Positions 30,052 to 37,901 are shown, counted from the stretch's first letter. The stretch: DNA of 37,901 bases from Clostridiales bacterium (GCA_029256575.1 JAQSXR010000042.1:1-37901); one strand, 5' to 3'. Program-made: numbers and translations. The notes: generated by a model not told the origin, from the sequence alone.

Positions 30052-31101
30052 TTAGGCTTTTATCGCCCATCTTAATTTAGCTGAACGGGCACGACCGTTG
30101 GTGTTACACTCATCTGATGATGGTTTAATGGCTTCGGGAGAAATTTCACGATAAACACCATCTCTTAGAAGACGTTGAAACGATTTTTTTACAAGTCGAT
30201 CTTCTCCTGAATGAAATGAAAGGATTGCCACACGGCCACCCTCGGCAAGAGTAGCAGGAAGCTTTTCCAAGAATTCATATAGTACTTCATATTCATTATT
30301 GACATCAATTCTGAGTGCTTGAAAGCATCGTTGACATGATTTTTTGATTTCTTCATTCCTAACGTTATCAGGAATAAATTGTAGAGCTTCTTTGATAATT
30401 AGTTTGAGTTGTGTTGTAGTTGATATATCTTTACCCTTTTTAATTGCGGAAATAATAGCACGAGCGATAGCAGCGGCATTAGGCTCATCTGAGTTATCGA
30501 ATAACATACCTTGTAATTCATCCTGCGAAATTGTTTTTAATCGAGTCGCAGCAGAAACACCTTTGCTTGGATTTAAACGTAAGTCCAGAGGACCTTCACT
30601 CTTAAATGAAAAACCTCTTTCCGGATTATCTATTTGCATAGATGAAACACCCAAATCTGCTAATACAAAATTTAAAGCACCAGATTCGGATATAATTTGA
30701 TCGATATTCGAAAAGTTCATTTGCTTGATCGTTAATATATCAGAACCATAACCTAAGTTCTCTAAACGTTCCCTAGTTCGTGGCAATTCGATTGGATCAA
30801 CATCAGTAGCATATAAGTGCCCCTTTGAATCCAAACATTTGAGCATCTCAAGTGTGTGACCGCCATAACCTAATGTAGCATCTAATCCGGTTTGACCAGG
30901 AGTAATTTGTAAGAATTCTAATATTTCATTAACTAAAATTGAACGATGCATACCAGCAGGAGTACTTCCTTTTTGAATCACCTTTTCCACGGCATCTGTA
31001 TATTTTTCTGGTTGTAGTTCCTTATATTTTTCATTAAAAGCTTTTGGATGAGTTCCTTTATATCGAACACGTCGTTGATGGTTTTGTTCTTGATTAGTCA
31101 T
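30052..31101 (-). CDS. RsmH-like 16S rRNA methyltransferase paralogue
   Basis: 349 aa. RsmH (MraW) makes N4-methylcytidine at 16S rRNA position 1402. Conserved parts: MHRSILVNEILEFL, GLDATLGYGGHTLEMLK, LYATDVDP, LADLGVSSMQIDNPERGFSF, GPLDLRLNPSKG, RCFQALRIDVNNEYEVLYEF, VAILSFHSGEDRLVKKSF and NGRARSAKLRWAIK. A 50-residue N-terminal extension (RRVRYKGTHPKAFNEKYKEL and onward) is not in the housekeeping enzyme, and the gene is far from any division cluster. Both features fit the second, stand-alone copy found in many clostridia. Its ATG has no ribosome site of its own and overlaps the leader ORF at 31094-31162. Confidence 0.88.
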   Translation of the reverse strand: MTNQEQNHQRRVRYKGTHPKAFNEKYKELQPEKYTDAVEKVIQKGSTPAGMHRSILVNEILEFLQITPGQTGLDATLGYGGHTLEMLKCLDSKGHLYATDVDPIELPRTRERLENLGYGSDILTIKQMNFSNIDQIISESGALNFVLADLGVSSMQIDNPERGFSFKSEGPLDLRLNPSKGVSAATRLKTISQDELQGMLFDNSDEPNAAAIARAIISAIKKGKDISTTTQLKLIIKEALQFIPDNVRNEEIKKSCQRCFQALRIDVNNEYEVLYEFLEKLPATLAEGGRVAILSFHSGEDRLVKKSFQRLLRDGVYREISPEAIKPSSDECNTNGRARSAKLRWAIKA

Positions 31102-31162
31102 TGTGTAACCATATTAAGTTTGCATTTTTAGAAATAGATTTTTTATAAAATGTTCGGCGCAT
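31094..31162 (-). CDS. Leader peptide overlapping the RsmH-like gene
   Basis: 22 codons, reading MRRTFYKKSISKNANLIWLH then ND and stop, with a strong GGTGGAGG site 4-5 bases before its ATG. Its stop overlaps the first 8 nt of the downstream gene (ATG at 31101), which lacks a ribosome site. This arrangement implies translational coupling. It could alternatively be the frameshifted original N-terminus of the RsmH paralogue. Confidence 0.5.
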   Translation of the reverse strand: MRRTFYKKSISKNANLIWLHND

Positions 31163-31283
31163 ACTTTCCTCCACCTGTATATTATCTTTCTGTAATATTG
31201 TAACAATTCACATGATACCAAATACAAATCATAAAAGCAAACGAATTAAGAAGCAAATCTAACAAATGGAGAGTAGCATTTTA

Positions 31284-32819
31284 TTATAAAATCCCAACCA
31301 ATTTCATTAATTTCTGCCAAAATGTCAACTCTACTGGCTTTGCTTCAACAATTTTTTGTGCTTCTGGTAGCTTGATTGAGTCAGTTTTTAATACAAATTG
31401 CACAGCAGAAACATTTGTGTTTTTATCCGATACAAAAGAAACTACTTTATCCCCTTTGCCGGAAATACTATCTAGCATTTCATCAACCTTATTACTTATA
31501 TCAGATCCCATGCCCGAAGTTGCATTCTTTAATGTCTTTGTGCCGTCCTTATATATAGATAAACCATCTCTAAGTTTTTTTACTGCAGAGTTTAACTCGA
31601 CACCAGCATTAAAAATCTCATTTGCCGACGCTGCAATTACATTGGAAGAAGATTTGAATTCGGATGTACCGATAGCTAGTTCAGAAGCTCCTTTCTCAAT
31701 CTGCTTCACACCATCCATATATCCTTTCAATCCTTGCGTGAATTTTACGACACCATCAAGCTGAATCTTAACAGAAGCAAGATCAGGAATAGCTGTTAAT
31801 ATCGTACTATAATTCTCAGGAGTGAGAACAGGTATACCTAATTTCATTTCGCCAAGCTGAACATTAACAGAATCAAAGGTGCCTTGTTGTATAGTTAAAG
31901 CTCCACTTATTAGAGCATCATTTTGCTTTGTTAGTTCTGATAAACCATATTTTAATCCACTCGCTCCGATATTCAACTTATCTGCACCGTCAGAAAACTG
32001 TTGAAGGCCGTCATTAAAACTTTTCATACCAGCACTATACTTTTCCATACCAATTGATAACTGATTAAGACCATCTAATAATTCACCAGCACCATCATCA
32101 AGACCTTTTATGGCATCGGTAAGTTCTGATATTTGTCCTGTAAATTCATTACTATCAACAGATATACCAAGAGTTAAATTAATACCATTTATTGATATTG
32201 CGTCCATTTCAAAATCATGAACATCCGCAGTCACATTAAAATCAATCCCGGTACCTGGTAAAACAGTGTAAGTAAGCTGTTTATTGCTACCGGCTTCTGC
32301 AACAGTCGCATTATCCGCTTTTATATTGGAGCATAACTTATTGTTGAGAGAGAGAGCAATTTGCAGAGCATAGTTATTGAAAAAAGTTTCGTTTATACCA
32401 GTGTTTTGTTTTACAGACACACTAATCTTTAGTTTACCACTTGCTCCACCAAGCTCATTCGCTGATATCTCTTTAGCATCCAAGTAATAATCAATAGCAA
32501 TATCCCAAGGCAATTCCTTGCTTTCAAGAACCCCTTGATAATAAAACTTATCCGCAAGGGTATTAATATTAATTTGAGTCCCATTCTGATTGAATTTTTC
32601 AGAAGTAGTCATATTTCTTATTTCAGAGTAATTCCCATAATCAATTATTGCACCACCATTAAATATATTCACTACATAAAGATCGTTCACACTTCCATCT
32701 AGATTAAGTAAACCGTAAACAACTTCCTCTTTTGGAGAAGGAGCTTCTTCGGCTGATACTGGAATAACCGAAATAAATAACATTGTAAATGCCAAAACGC
32801 AAGATAATATCTTCTTCAT
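31284..32819 (-). CDS. Secreted YhgE/Pip-like coiled-coil protein, partner of the MMPL exporter
   Basis: 511 aa. The signal peptide (1-23) has cleavage after PVSA. A beta-rich domain follows to about 225 (YVVNIFNGGAIIDYGNYSEI, LPWDIAIDYYLDAKEISANE). Then a long region of repeated G-x3-L-x2-G units (LDDGAGELLDGLNQLSIGME, YSAGMKSFNDGLQQFSDGAD, KLNIGASGLKYGLSEL) forms predicted coiled coils like those of YhgE/Pip-type proteins. The C-terminal 40 residues are VQFVLKTDSIKLPEAQK, then FWQKLMKLVGIL. Such proteins are commonly encoded with RND/MMPL exporters. Here it follows the exporter by 98 nt on the same strand and is likely exported or surface-bound. Confidence 0.8.
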   Translation of the reverse strand: MKKILSCVLAFTMLFISVIPVSAEEAPSPKEEVVYGLLNLDGSVNDLYVVNIFNGGAIIDYGNYSEIRNMTTSEKFNQNGTQININTLADKFYYQGVLESKELPWDIAIDYYLDAKEISANELGGASGKLKISVSVKQNTGINETFFNNYALQIALSLNNKLCSNIKADNATVAEAGSNKQLTYTVLPGTGIDFNVTADVHDFEMDAISINGINLTLGISVDSNEFTGQISELTDAIKGLDDGAGELLDGLNQLSIGMEKYSAGMKSFNDGLQQFSDGADKLNIGASGLKYGLSELTKQNDALISGALTIQQGTFDSVNVQLGEMKLGIPVLTPENYSTILTAIPDLASVKIQLDGVVKFTQGLKGYMDGVKQIEKGASELAIGTSEFKSSSNVIAASANEIFNAGVELNSAVKKLRDGLSIYKDGTKTLKNATSGMGSDISNKVDEMLDSISGKGDKVVSFVSDKNTNVSAVQFVLKTDSIKLPEAQKIVEAKPVELTFWQKLMKLVGIL

Positions 32820-32917
32820 TTAATAATCTCCTTTTTATTTTAAATTACTATTATTTTATTATTTTTATTTGTTGTTGTTCTTGCTAATGTTGTAGTTTTA
32901 GTTTTATTATTTTGTAC

Positions 32918-34975
32918 TTATTTATGAAAATCATGTTTTATAGTACTTTTTTGAATGAATTTATCAAAAAATACAATCAAAGCAGGTAACACACAGGTAA
33001 CCATTACAAACGACAACAGCGTTCCTCTGCCTAGTAATGTACCAAGTTCTCCAATAATTGGGTTGCTAGATGTTAATGCCAATGTAAATCCTGCTGTAGC
33101 AAGAATGAGAGCAGAGATTAGAATTGCCACTAAATTATCCCCAATGGTTACGCGCATAGCTTCTTTTTTTGGAAGTGTTTTTCTGTTATCCAAATAAGCA
33201 TTGGTTAATAATATAGCATAGTCTACGGTTGCCCCAAGCTGTACAGTACTGATTATTAAGTAACCAATAAAACTCAATGGCTGTCCAGTGAAATACGGAA
33301 ATGAAAGATTAATCCAAATTGCCGTTTCAATAGCAAACAATAAAAAGAGTGGCATGCTCAAGGACCGAAAAGTTACAAGTAATACAAAGAATATCCCGAT
33401 AACAGCAATGAGATTAATACGTTGTGTGTCAGCTGAAACTACGTTTTTCATATCGAGAAGTGTTGCACTTTGTCCAGTGAGATAATAAGTATCATAATGC
33501 AATGCAGTAGTGTCTAGTACAGTTTGAACAGTATCAAAAGCAACATCGCCCTCATCAATGGTATCTGTATTTATTATTATTCGTGTATAATGTTCTGAAT
33601 AGAACTGGTCTATTGCTTCTTTTGGAACAAATTCGGGTGGGATTTCCGCTCCTACAGCGGTAGCGTATGAAATAATACTTGTAACGTGAGGAATTTCAGA
33701 AAGAGCATTACAAAGTTCAACCTCTTTGCCCACATTTTCCTTTGAAACAAGTAATGCTAGAACATTTTGACGTCCAAAGTTTTCTTCAATACTTGCAGTG
33801 TCTTTACCCACTCGTGTTGCGTTCGTAATACTACCCATACCATACGTAAACGGAGTATTTGATTGAGCTAGGAAGCTAGGGATAACAACAATAAGTGCAA
33901 CTATTAAAAATGGCAACCTTACCTTCATTAATAAATTACCAGATTTCTTAAAGTCAGGTATTAGTTTACGGTGTTTCGTTTTATCAATATACTTATAAAA
34001 CATAAGAGTAATAACTGGTAAAAAAACCATAACTGAGATAAAGCTGAATATGATTCCTTTTAATAAATTAAGCCCTAAATCTGCACCTATTCCAAAACGC
34101 ATGAAAATTAAAGCTGCAAAACCAATTACCGTAGTAGCAGCACTTGCTGCAACTGTTGGTAGGGCCTTTTTCATTGCAAGCACCATCGCTTCGTGAGGTT
34201 CGTGTGAAGAGCGATAGTCATTAAAGCTGTGCAACAAGAAAATGGCATAATCTAAAGACACTGCAAGTTGTAAAATAGGACTTACAGTTTGTGTGATAAA
34301 AGATATTTTACCAAAAATAATATTTGTTCCCATATTAATAATGATAGCAACACCTATGGTTAGCATAAATAACAATGGCTCAACCCATGATATTGTTGAA
34401 ATTATAAGAATCAAGATAATAATAGGTACTAAAATAATCATAGCATTCATTACTTCTGAAACTGACATTTCTTGAGATTCTGCAGTATTTATCGATTCTC
34501 CAGTAGCAGCATTTTGATCACCAATGATTTCATAAATAGCATTTACAGTATCTTTTTCTTTTCCACTCTCAATAGAAATGCTCATTAAGGCGCTATTGTC
34601 TTTGTAATATCCTTCAATTATAGTTGTGTCTAAAAATTCAATAGGAGTTGTTTTGAGTGTATCTAAACCTATAATATCATCGAGCCAGCTAATGGAAGTA
34701 ACCCCACTGATTGCTGCGATTTCACTCTTGTAATCCAATGCTTCCTGTATTGTAACATTGTTAATCATAATTCTTGCATTCGGCATTTCACCGATAAATT
34801 CTTTCTCCATTATTTTTATTGCTATTGTTGATTGTGCATCTTTTGGTAGATAATCCACCAAATTATAGTTAATTAAAACCTGTGTTGACAAGACTGCGCT
34901 TAACACTACAATTATTAAAAATGCTATTAAAACGCTTTTTTTGTGTTTGATGACTGCTTGTGAAAACTTATCCAC
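32918..34975 (-). CDS. MMPL/RND-family membrane exporter
   Basis: 685 aa, 12 membrane segments in two repeats. TM1 is at about 9-30, an extracellular domain of about 140 residues follows, then TM2-6 with FITQTVSPILQLAVSLDYAI, FLLHSFNDYR and PTVAASAATTVIGFAALIFM. A second external domain is followed by the matching set LIISTVQLGATVDYAILLTN and AILISALILATAGFTLAL. These S-DYAI/VDYAI motifs mark the proton-relay and gate region of MMPL proteins, which export lipids, peptides or toxic compounds using proton motive force. I use GTG 34975 (after AGGAGGTAACTTA), not the ATG 27 nt upstream, which is ahead of the ribosome site. It is divergent from a TetR gene that likely represses it. Confidence 0.9.
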   Translation of the reverse strand: MDKFSQAVIKHKKSVLIAFLIIVVLSAVLSTQVLINYNLVDYLPKDAQSTIAIKIMEKEFIGEMPNARIMINNVTIQEALDYKSEIAAISGVTSISWLDDIIGLDTLKTTPIEFLDTTIIEGYYKDNSALMSISIESGKEKDTVNAIYEIIGDQNAATGESINTAESQEMSVSEVMNAMIILVPIIILILIISTISWVEPLLFMLTIGVAIIINMGTNIIFGKISFITQTVSPILQLAVSLDYAIFLLHSFNDYRSSHEPHEAMVLAMKKALPTVAASAATTVIGFAALIFMRFGIGADLGLNLLKGIIFSFISVMVFLPVITLMFYKYIDKTKHRKLIPDFKKSGNLLMKVRLPFLIVALIVVIPSFLAQSNTPFTYGMGSITNATRVGKDTASIEENFGRQNVLALLVSKENVGKEVELCNALSEIPHVTSIISYATAVGAEIPPEFVPKEAIDQFYSEHYTRIIINTDTIDEGDVAFDTVQTVLDTTALHYDTYYLTGQSATLLDMKNVVSADTQRINLIAVIGIFFVLLVTFRSLSMPLFLLFAIETAIWINLSFPYFTGQPLSFIGYLIISTVQLGATVDYAILLTNAYLDNRKTLPKKEAMRVTIGDNLVAILISALILATAGFTLALTSSNPIIGELGTLLGRGTLLSFVMVTCVLPALIVFFDKFIQKSTIKHDFHK

Positions 34976-35006
34976 TAAGTTACCTCCTTGTTTACTGTAC
35001 AATGTG

Positions 35007-35035
35007 TTGACAAATAATTATATGTATAGTTTAAT
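35007..35035 (+). promoter_or_regulatory. Additional sigma-A promoter in the exporter-TetR gap
   Basis: TTGACA (35007-35012), 17-nt spacer, TTTAAT (35030-35035), directed at the TetR gene. It starts within the exporter leader, so expression from it would oppose exporter transcription. Confidence 0.4.
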
Positions 35036-35073
35036 GACACTATGGTAATAAATCAACAAACAGAAACTTAGTA

Positions 35074-35093
35074 AATGTTAATTGTTAAACATT
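35074..35093. promoter_or_regulatory. Inverted repeat, probable TetR operator
   Basis: AATGTT and AACATT flank AATTGTTA in the divergent gap. It lies directly upstream of the TetR -35 box. Confidence 0.45.
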
Positions 35094-35096
35094 AAT

Positions 35097-35125
35097 TGAA
35101 AAAGTGTTTAATAACTTACATATTT
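35097..35125 (+). promoter_or_regulatory. Sigma-A promoter of the TetR gene
   Basis: TTGAAA (35097-35102), 17-nt spacer, CATATT (35120-35125), 21 nt before the ATG. Confidence 0.55.
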
Positions 35126-35146
35126 TATTAAAATGGAGGTTTAGAT

Positions 35147-35722
35147 ATGAGAAGTAACAATGATGATAGACGAATCAAATATACCAAGATGGTTTTAAAA
35201 GAGAGTTTAATAAATCTACTAGAAAAAAAAGATATCTCGCAAATATCCATTAAGGAAATTTGTGAAGTTGCAGACATCAATCGTTCGACTTTTTATTCGC
35301 ATTATAGTGACCAATACGACTTGTTGAAAAGAATAGAAAATGAACTACTTGATAATATCGATGCACATCTTAAAGAGCTTGATGTAAAAAGCGATAATAT
35401 GAGTGCTGTTATATTGGCCGAAAATATTTTTGAGTATATAAAAGAAAACGCAAAGCTCTGTAAGTTATTAATGAGTGAACGCGGGAACTTTGGTTTTCAA
35501 AAACGAGTAATGATGTTAGTATATGATAGAATCGTAACTAATATTACAGAGAATAATAAAATATCGAAGGAAGATGCAGAATATATATATTCATTTACGA
35601 TAACAGGTTGCGTTGGAATAGTTCAAAAGTGGCTTGATGAAGATTTGAAGAAATCTCCTCGTTTTATGGCGGATATGGTTATAAATCTTTCGTTCGGATC
35701 GTTGGGTTTTCTGAAAAATTAG
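35147..35722 (+). CDS. TetR/AcrR-family regulator of the MMPL exporter
   Basis: 191 aa. The complete DNA-binding domain (about 10-60) reads YTKMVLKESLINLLEKKDIS, QISIKEICEVADINRSTFYS, HYSDQYDLLKRIENELLD. Unlike the gene at 14973, helix 1 is intact. The C-terminal half (about 75-190) resembles the TetR_C_7 or DhaS-type ligand domain (YIKENAKLCKLLMSERGNFG, YIYSFTITGCVGIVQKWLDE, PRFMADMVINL). It is divergent from the exporter with an inverted repeat between them. GGAGGTTTAGAT precedes the ATG. Confidence 0.9.
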   Translation: MRSNNDDRRIKYTKMVLKESLINLLEKKDISQISIKEICEVADINRSTFYSHYSDQYDLLKRIENELLDNIDAHLKELDVKSDNMSAVILAENIFEYIKENAKLCKLLMSERGNFGFQKRVMMLVYDRIVTNITENNKISKEDAEYIYSFTITGCVGIVQKWLDEDLKKSPRFMADMVINLSFGSLGFLKN

Positions 35723-35740
35723 TGAAGAGAAGGTGAAATA

Positions 35741-35911
35741 ATGGAGAAATGCGAATACGTAGTAGACAAAATAGACGGAGATTACGTACATCTTAGAAGA
35801 AATGATGTAATAGAAAATGATTTTAAATTAGTTGCACGCGCTATATTACCATCGGAGATAGCAGAGGGAACTAGGTTGAATTATGAATTCTTTGAATATA
35901 CTATAGTATAA
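35741..35911 (+). CDS. Small DUF3006-like protein
   Basis: 56 aa: MEKCEYVVDKIDGDYVHLRR, NDVIENDFKLVARAILPSEI, AEGTRLNYEFFEYTIV. The order VVDKIDGDYV...LP-EI-EGT-L-YE resembles DUF3006, a small beta-barrel protein (about 60-80 aa) with a conserved V-D-R/K-I/F-G sequence. Function is unknown. AGAAGGTGAAATA precedes the ATG and it starts 18 nt after the TetR gene, so they may be co-transcribed. Confidence 0.6.
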   Translation: MEKCEYVVDKIDGDYVHLRRNDVIENDFKLVARAILPSEIAEGTRLNYEFFEYTIV

Positions 35912-35965
35912 TAAATTTCCTATAAATATATGATGATATTTATATTAGAAAGGACTAAAAGAATA

Positions 35966-36493
35966 ATGAAAAGAATAAAGTGTTTTTCACTTATAGTAGT
36001 AACAATTCTTCTTCTTACTGCATGTTATAGTAAAGGAAAAGAGGAAATAGAGGATACCTTACAAGAAACGACTATCGATAATGGTCAGCAAAAAGAGGGA
36101 AGTAATCCGGAAGACAATGCAAGCAACGATATTGCACAAAAAACGAAAGATTACATTTTGAATGGGCAAACTGATAAATCGGAAGCTGAAAAAATCAAAT
36201 GGAGTAAAACATTCTTAGACCAAGTTAATATAGAGGACATATATCAAGAGTATTTATTGACGGGTGGTGCAGAAGATGATATTCAAAGTTTTGCTCTGTA
36301 TTTATCTTTAAATGCACCAATCCCTGATAATTGGGAGGAATTAGTGGCAATTGATTTGCTAAATTCTTATGATGTGGAAATTAGCAAACTTGAGTATTTG
36401 GAAGACGATTTATATCAGGTATACGTTAAAATAGAAGGTTCTGAAGTACCTTATGTAGTAGTTAATTCGAGAACAGGTTATTTTCATGGGTAG
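35966..36493 (+). CDS. Small lipoprotein
   Basis: 175 aa from ATG 35966. The in-frame ATG at 35930 has no ribosome site and would give a poor signal sequence. The lipoprotein signal RIKCFSLIVVTILLLTACYS has lipobox LLTAC. After a low-complexity, charged linker (about 23-70), a small domain reads AEKIKWSKTFLDQVNIEDIY, LLTGGAEDDIQSFALYLSLN, APIPDNWEELVAIDLLNSY, VYVKIEGSEVPYVVVNSRTG, YFHG. The TGY-HG end suggests a PepSY/YcdA-like beta fold, but I do not recognise the family. Confidence 0.75.
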   Translation: MKRIKCFSLIVVTILLLTACYSKGKEEIEDTLQETTIDNGQQKEGSNPEDNASNDIAQKTKDYILNGQTDKSEAEKIKWSKTFLDQVNIEDIYQEYLLTGGAEDDIQSFALYLSLNAPIPDNWEELVAIDLLNSYDVEISKLEYLEDDLYQVYVKIEGSEVPYVVVNSRTGYFHG

Positions 36494-36570
36494 TTATGGT
36501 GTTTATATTGACTTGAGATAGTAAATGAAATAAAAAGTAACTAAATAAAAATAAAATTAAAAAATGAAAA

Positions 36571-36591
36571 GTAAAAAGTAAAAAGTAAAAA
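36571..36591 (+). repeat. Three GTAAAAA tandem units in A-rich tract
   Basis: GTAAAAA occurs three times in a row within 36530-36640, a tract almost free of C and G. The 318-nt gap 36494-36811 contains this tract, a terminator and the MarR promoter, and no gene. Confidence 0.6.
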
Positions 36592-36638
36592 ATAAAAATT
36601 AAATAACAAAATAACAATAATTATATATAAATAAATAA

Positions 36639-36681
36639 AATCTTTTATTTCGCCCAACTAGGCAGGATAGGAGATTTTTTC
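36639..36681 (+). terminator. Intrinsic terminator of the lipoprotein gene
   Basis: AATCTTTTATTTCGCC (36639-36654) pairs along 15 of 16 positions (several G-T pairs, one C-A mismatch) with GGCAGGATAGGAGATT (36661-36676) around a 6-nt loop, followed by a T run. Confidence 0.75.
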
Positions 36682-36776
36682 GCATTTATCTAACTACAAC
36701 GAATTTTTGAATGATGGGGTAAAATTATATTGGAAAAGTAGTATGATACATATAAAAAATAAATAAAATTATAATC

Positions 36777-36805
36777 TTGACGATATCACTAATTAGTGAT
36801 ATATT
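36777..36805 (+). promoter_or_regulatory. Sigma-A promoter of the MarR-nitroreductase operon
   Basis: TTGACG (36777-36782), 17-nt spacer, TATATT (36800-36805), 7 nt before the MarR start, so the leader is nearly absent. Confidence 0.75.
36783..36802. promoter_or_regulatory. Perfect 20-bp palindrome, MarR operator
   Basis: ATATCACTAATTAGTGATAT is an uninterrupted perfect palindrome filling the promoter spacer and entering the -10 box. The position is typical of MarR autorepression. Confidence 0.8.
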
Positions 36806-36811
36806 GTAAAC

Positions 36812-37261
36812 ATGAAGAATGAAAATTATAAATACAACGAAAATGATACAACGAATTTAAAGTTAGTAATCGGTTTATACAGAAGTTGTGCAAATCTAAA
36901 TAAACAGACACAAAAAATCTTAAATGAAAATAAGTTGACGATAGCCCAGTTCGGTGTATTGGAGGCACTGTACCATTTGGGGGATTTAAAAATCAACGAT
37001 ATCATTGAGAAGACATTATCGACGAGTGGTAATATTACAGTAGTAATTAAGAATCTTGAAAGAGATCAAATGATAGAACGCTACCGTGCACCCAATGATT
37101 CAAGAGTGTGTATGATACGACTAACCAATATAGGAGAAAATTTAATTAATAATATTTTTCCAAAGCATTTGCTTCAACTAGATAATACATTAAATAATCT
37201 TGATTTTGACGAAAAGAAGGAACTATTTAAACTATTAAAGAAACTAAATGGCATAGGCTGA
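36812..37261 (+). CDS. MarR-family regulator of the nitroreductase gene
   Basis: 149 aa. Winged helix: LTIAQFGVLEALYHLGDLKI, NDIIEKTLSTSGNITVVIKN, LERDQMIERYRAPNDSRVCM, IRLTNIGENLI, with wing D-S-R as NDSRV. The pattern is like MhqR/YusO-type MarR regulators that sense quinones or electrophiles and control a nitroreductase. No cysteine lies in the HTH, but C26 in RSCANLNKQ is near the N-terminus and could be redox-reactive. The ATG begins almost at the transcription start, so translation may use a very short leader. Confidence 0.9.
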   Translation: MKNENYKYNENDTTNLKLVIGLYRSCANLNKQTQKILNENKLTIAQFGVLEALYHLGDLKINDIIEKTLSTSGNITVVIKNLERDQMIERYRAPNDSRVCMIRLTNIGENLINNIFPKHLLQLDNTLNNLDFDEKKELFKLLKKLNGIG

Positions 37262-37281
37262 CAAAAGAAAGGGAAATATAA

Positions 37282-37901
37282 ATGAGCGAATTATTAAACG
37301 TAGTTAGAGAAAGAAGATCAGCTAACAAATTCATAGAAAATATAGAAATTCCAAAAAAAACCTTTGAGGATATCTTTAGTGAACTAACCTCAGCACCTTC
37401 CGCTTTCAATCTACAACATGCTAATTATTATGTTGTACAGAAGAATGATGTAAAAGAAGAAATATATAAAGCAGCTTTCAATCAATATAAAGTCAAAACC
37501 TCATCAGCAACCATCATTGTTACTGGAGATAAAAAAGCTTATCAAAATGCAACTAATATCTATGAAGGATCATTAATGATTGGGATATTAGATGAGTTAG
37601 AATTTAATAATACGATTAAGATGATAAATGATCTCTATGAGGGCTGGGGGGAAACCTTCCAGTATGACGAAGCAGTTCGGAATGCATCGCTATCAGCCAT
37701 GTTATTTATGCTGTTAGCTAAGGATAATGGATGGGATACCTGCCCGATGATTTATTTTGATAAAGAAAAGGTAAGTGAAATATTGAATATACCGGATAAC
37801 GAAACACCAGTGTTGATGATTACGATGGGTAAAATTGATCCTACTAGTTATAAAGTAAGAGGAGCTAGAAAAGATCCAGGAGAATTTGTTAAATATTTTT
37901 A
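37282..37901 (+). CDS. Nitroreductase family protein (stop codon cut by window end)
   Basis: 206 residues visible from ATG 37282. The last two bases TA begin the expected stop. The flavin-binding start is LLNVVRERRSANKFIENIEI, followed by TSAPSAFNLQHANYYVVQKN, SSATIIVTGDKKAYQNA, SLSAMLFMLLAKDNGWDTCP and VLMITMGKIDPTSYKVRGAR. This is the FMN-dependent nitroreductase fold, which reduces quinones and nitro compounds with NAD(P)H. RR-S near the start contacts FMN phosphate, and PSAFNLQ (PSS-N-Q in most) is the flavin-edge loop. It follows the MarR gene by 20 nt with an AAAGGGAAA ribosome site, so they form one operon. Confidence 0.9.
   Translation, partial: MSELLNVVRERRSANKFIENIEIPKKTFEDIFSELTSAPSAFNLQHANYYVVQKNDVKEEIYKAAFNQYKVKTSSATIIVTGDKKAYQNATNIYEGSLMIGILDELEFNNTIKMINDLYEGWGETFQYDEAVRNASLSAMLFMLLAKDNGWDTCPMIYFDKEKVSEILNIPDNETPVLMITMGKIDPTSYKVRGARKDPGEFVKYF

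Noticed and set aside
36530-36640. A-rich tandem repeats resembling an array
   Set aside because: Units are only 7 bp and contiguous. There are no spacers and no cas genes, so it is low-complexity DNA, not CRISPR.

Overview
The window looks like chromosome of a low-GC, endospore-forming Firmicute, most probably a Lachnospiraceae/Clostridium cluster XIVa organism. The evidence is very AT-rich intergenic DNA, strong GGAGG ribosome sites, an SspH-type small acid-soluble spore protein, a spore photoproduct lyase relative, a GerMN/Gmad2 lipoprotein, a second RsmH-like gene, DUF4317, and DUF2975/HTH and LytTR/DUF3021 pairs. The genus is inferred. I see no rRNA, tRNA, CRISPR array, integrase, transposase or phage module.

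Layout. 0-5.7 kb: end of a DUF1579-like gene, a divergent alanine racemase homologue, a frataxin-like YdhG/DUF1801 protein, DUF1905, a GyrI-like protein, a cysteine-free SplB relative lacking its radical-SAM loop, a tandem GNAT and a small P-loop kinase. 5.7-9.9 kb (minus strand): response regulator, sensor kinase, GerMN lipoprotein and a probable spore-associated DUF6143-like protein. 9.9-10.3 kb: a long, highly self-complementary non-coding segment ending in an intrinsic terminator. 10.3-19 kb: methyltransferase, SRAP protein, a zinc-finger/LuxR/DUF2087 regulator with a GIY-YIG-like partner, then a run (WYL regulator, TfoX-C protein, TetR, S33 hydrolase, double GNAT, XRE-DUF5680, GNAT) in which four of seven genes carry small deletions. 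19-25.3 kb: hydrolase-LytTR-DUF3021 operon, a glucose/sorbosone dehydrogenase-like protein, and a large secreted transglutaminase-fold protein lacking its catalytic Cys and His. 25.3-30 kb: MarR-NmrA pair, a small membrane protein, DUF2975/HTH pair, SspH, DUF4317. 30-36 kb: RsmH paralogue with an overlapping leader peptide, and an MMPL/RND exporter plus secreted coiled-coil partner divergent from a TetR. 36-37.9 kb: small lipoprotein and a MarR-nitroreductase operon that runs off the end.

The general pattern is a mosaic of one- and two-gene stress, detoxification and regulatory units. Many carry their own local regulator, and a palindrome often overlaps the regulator's promoter (12.2, 13.4, 14.9, 25.5, 27.4, 35.1 and 36.8 kb). 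The WYL-gene palindrome recurs in front of the GyrI-like gene 11 kb away, suggesting a small regulon.

The most unusual points are the SplB relative with no cysteine at all, the cluster of junction-type deletions at 13.5-19 kb, the unidentified structured RNA candidate at 10.06-10.29 kb, and the translationally overlapped leader peptide of the RsmH paralogue.
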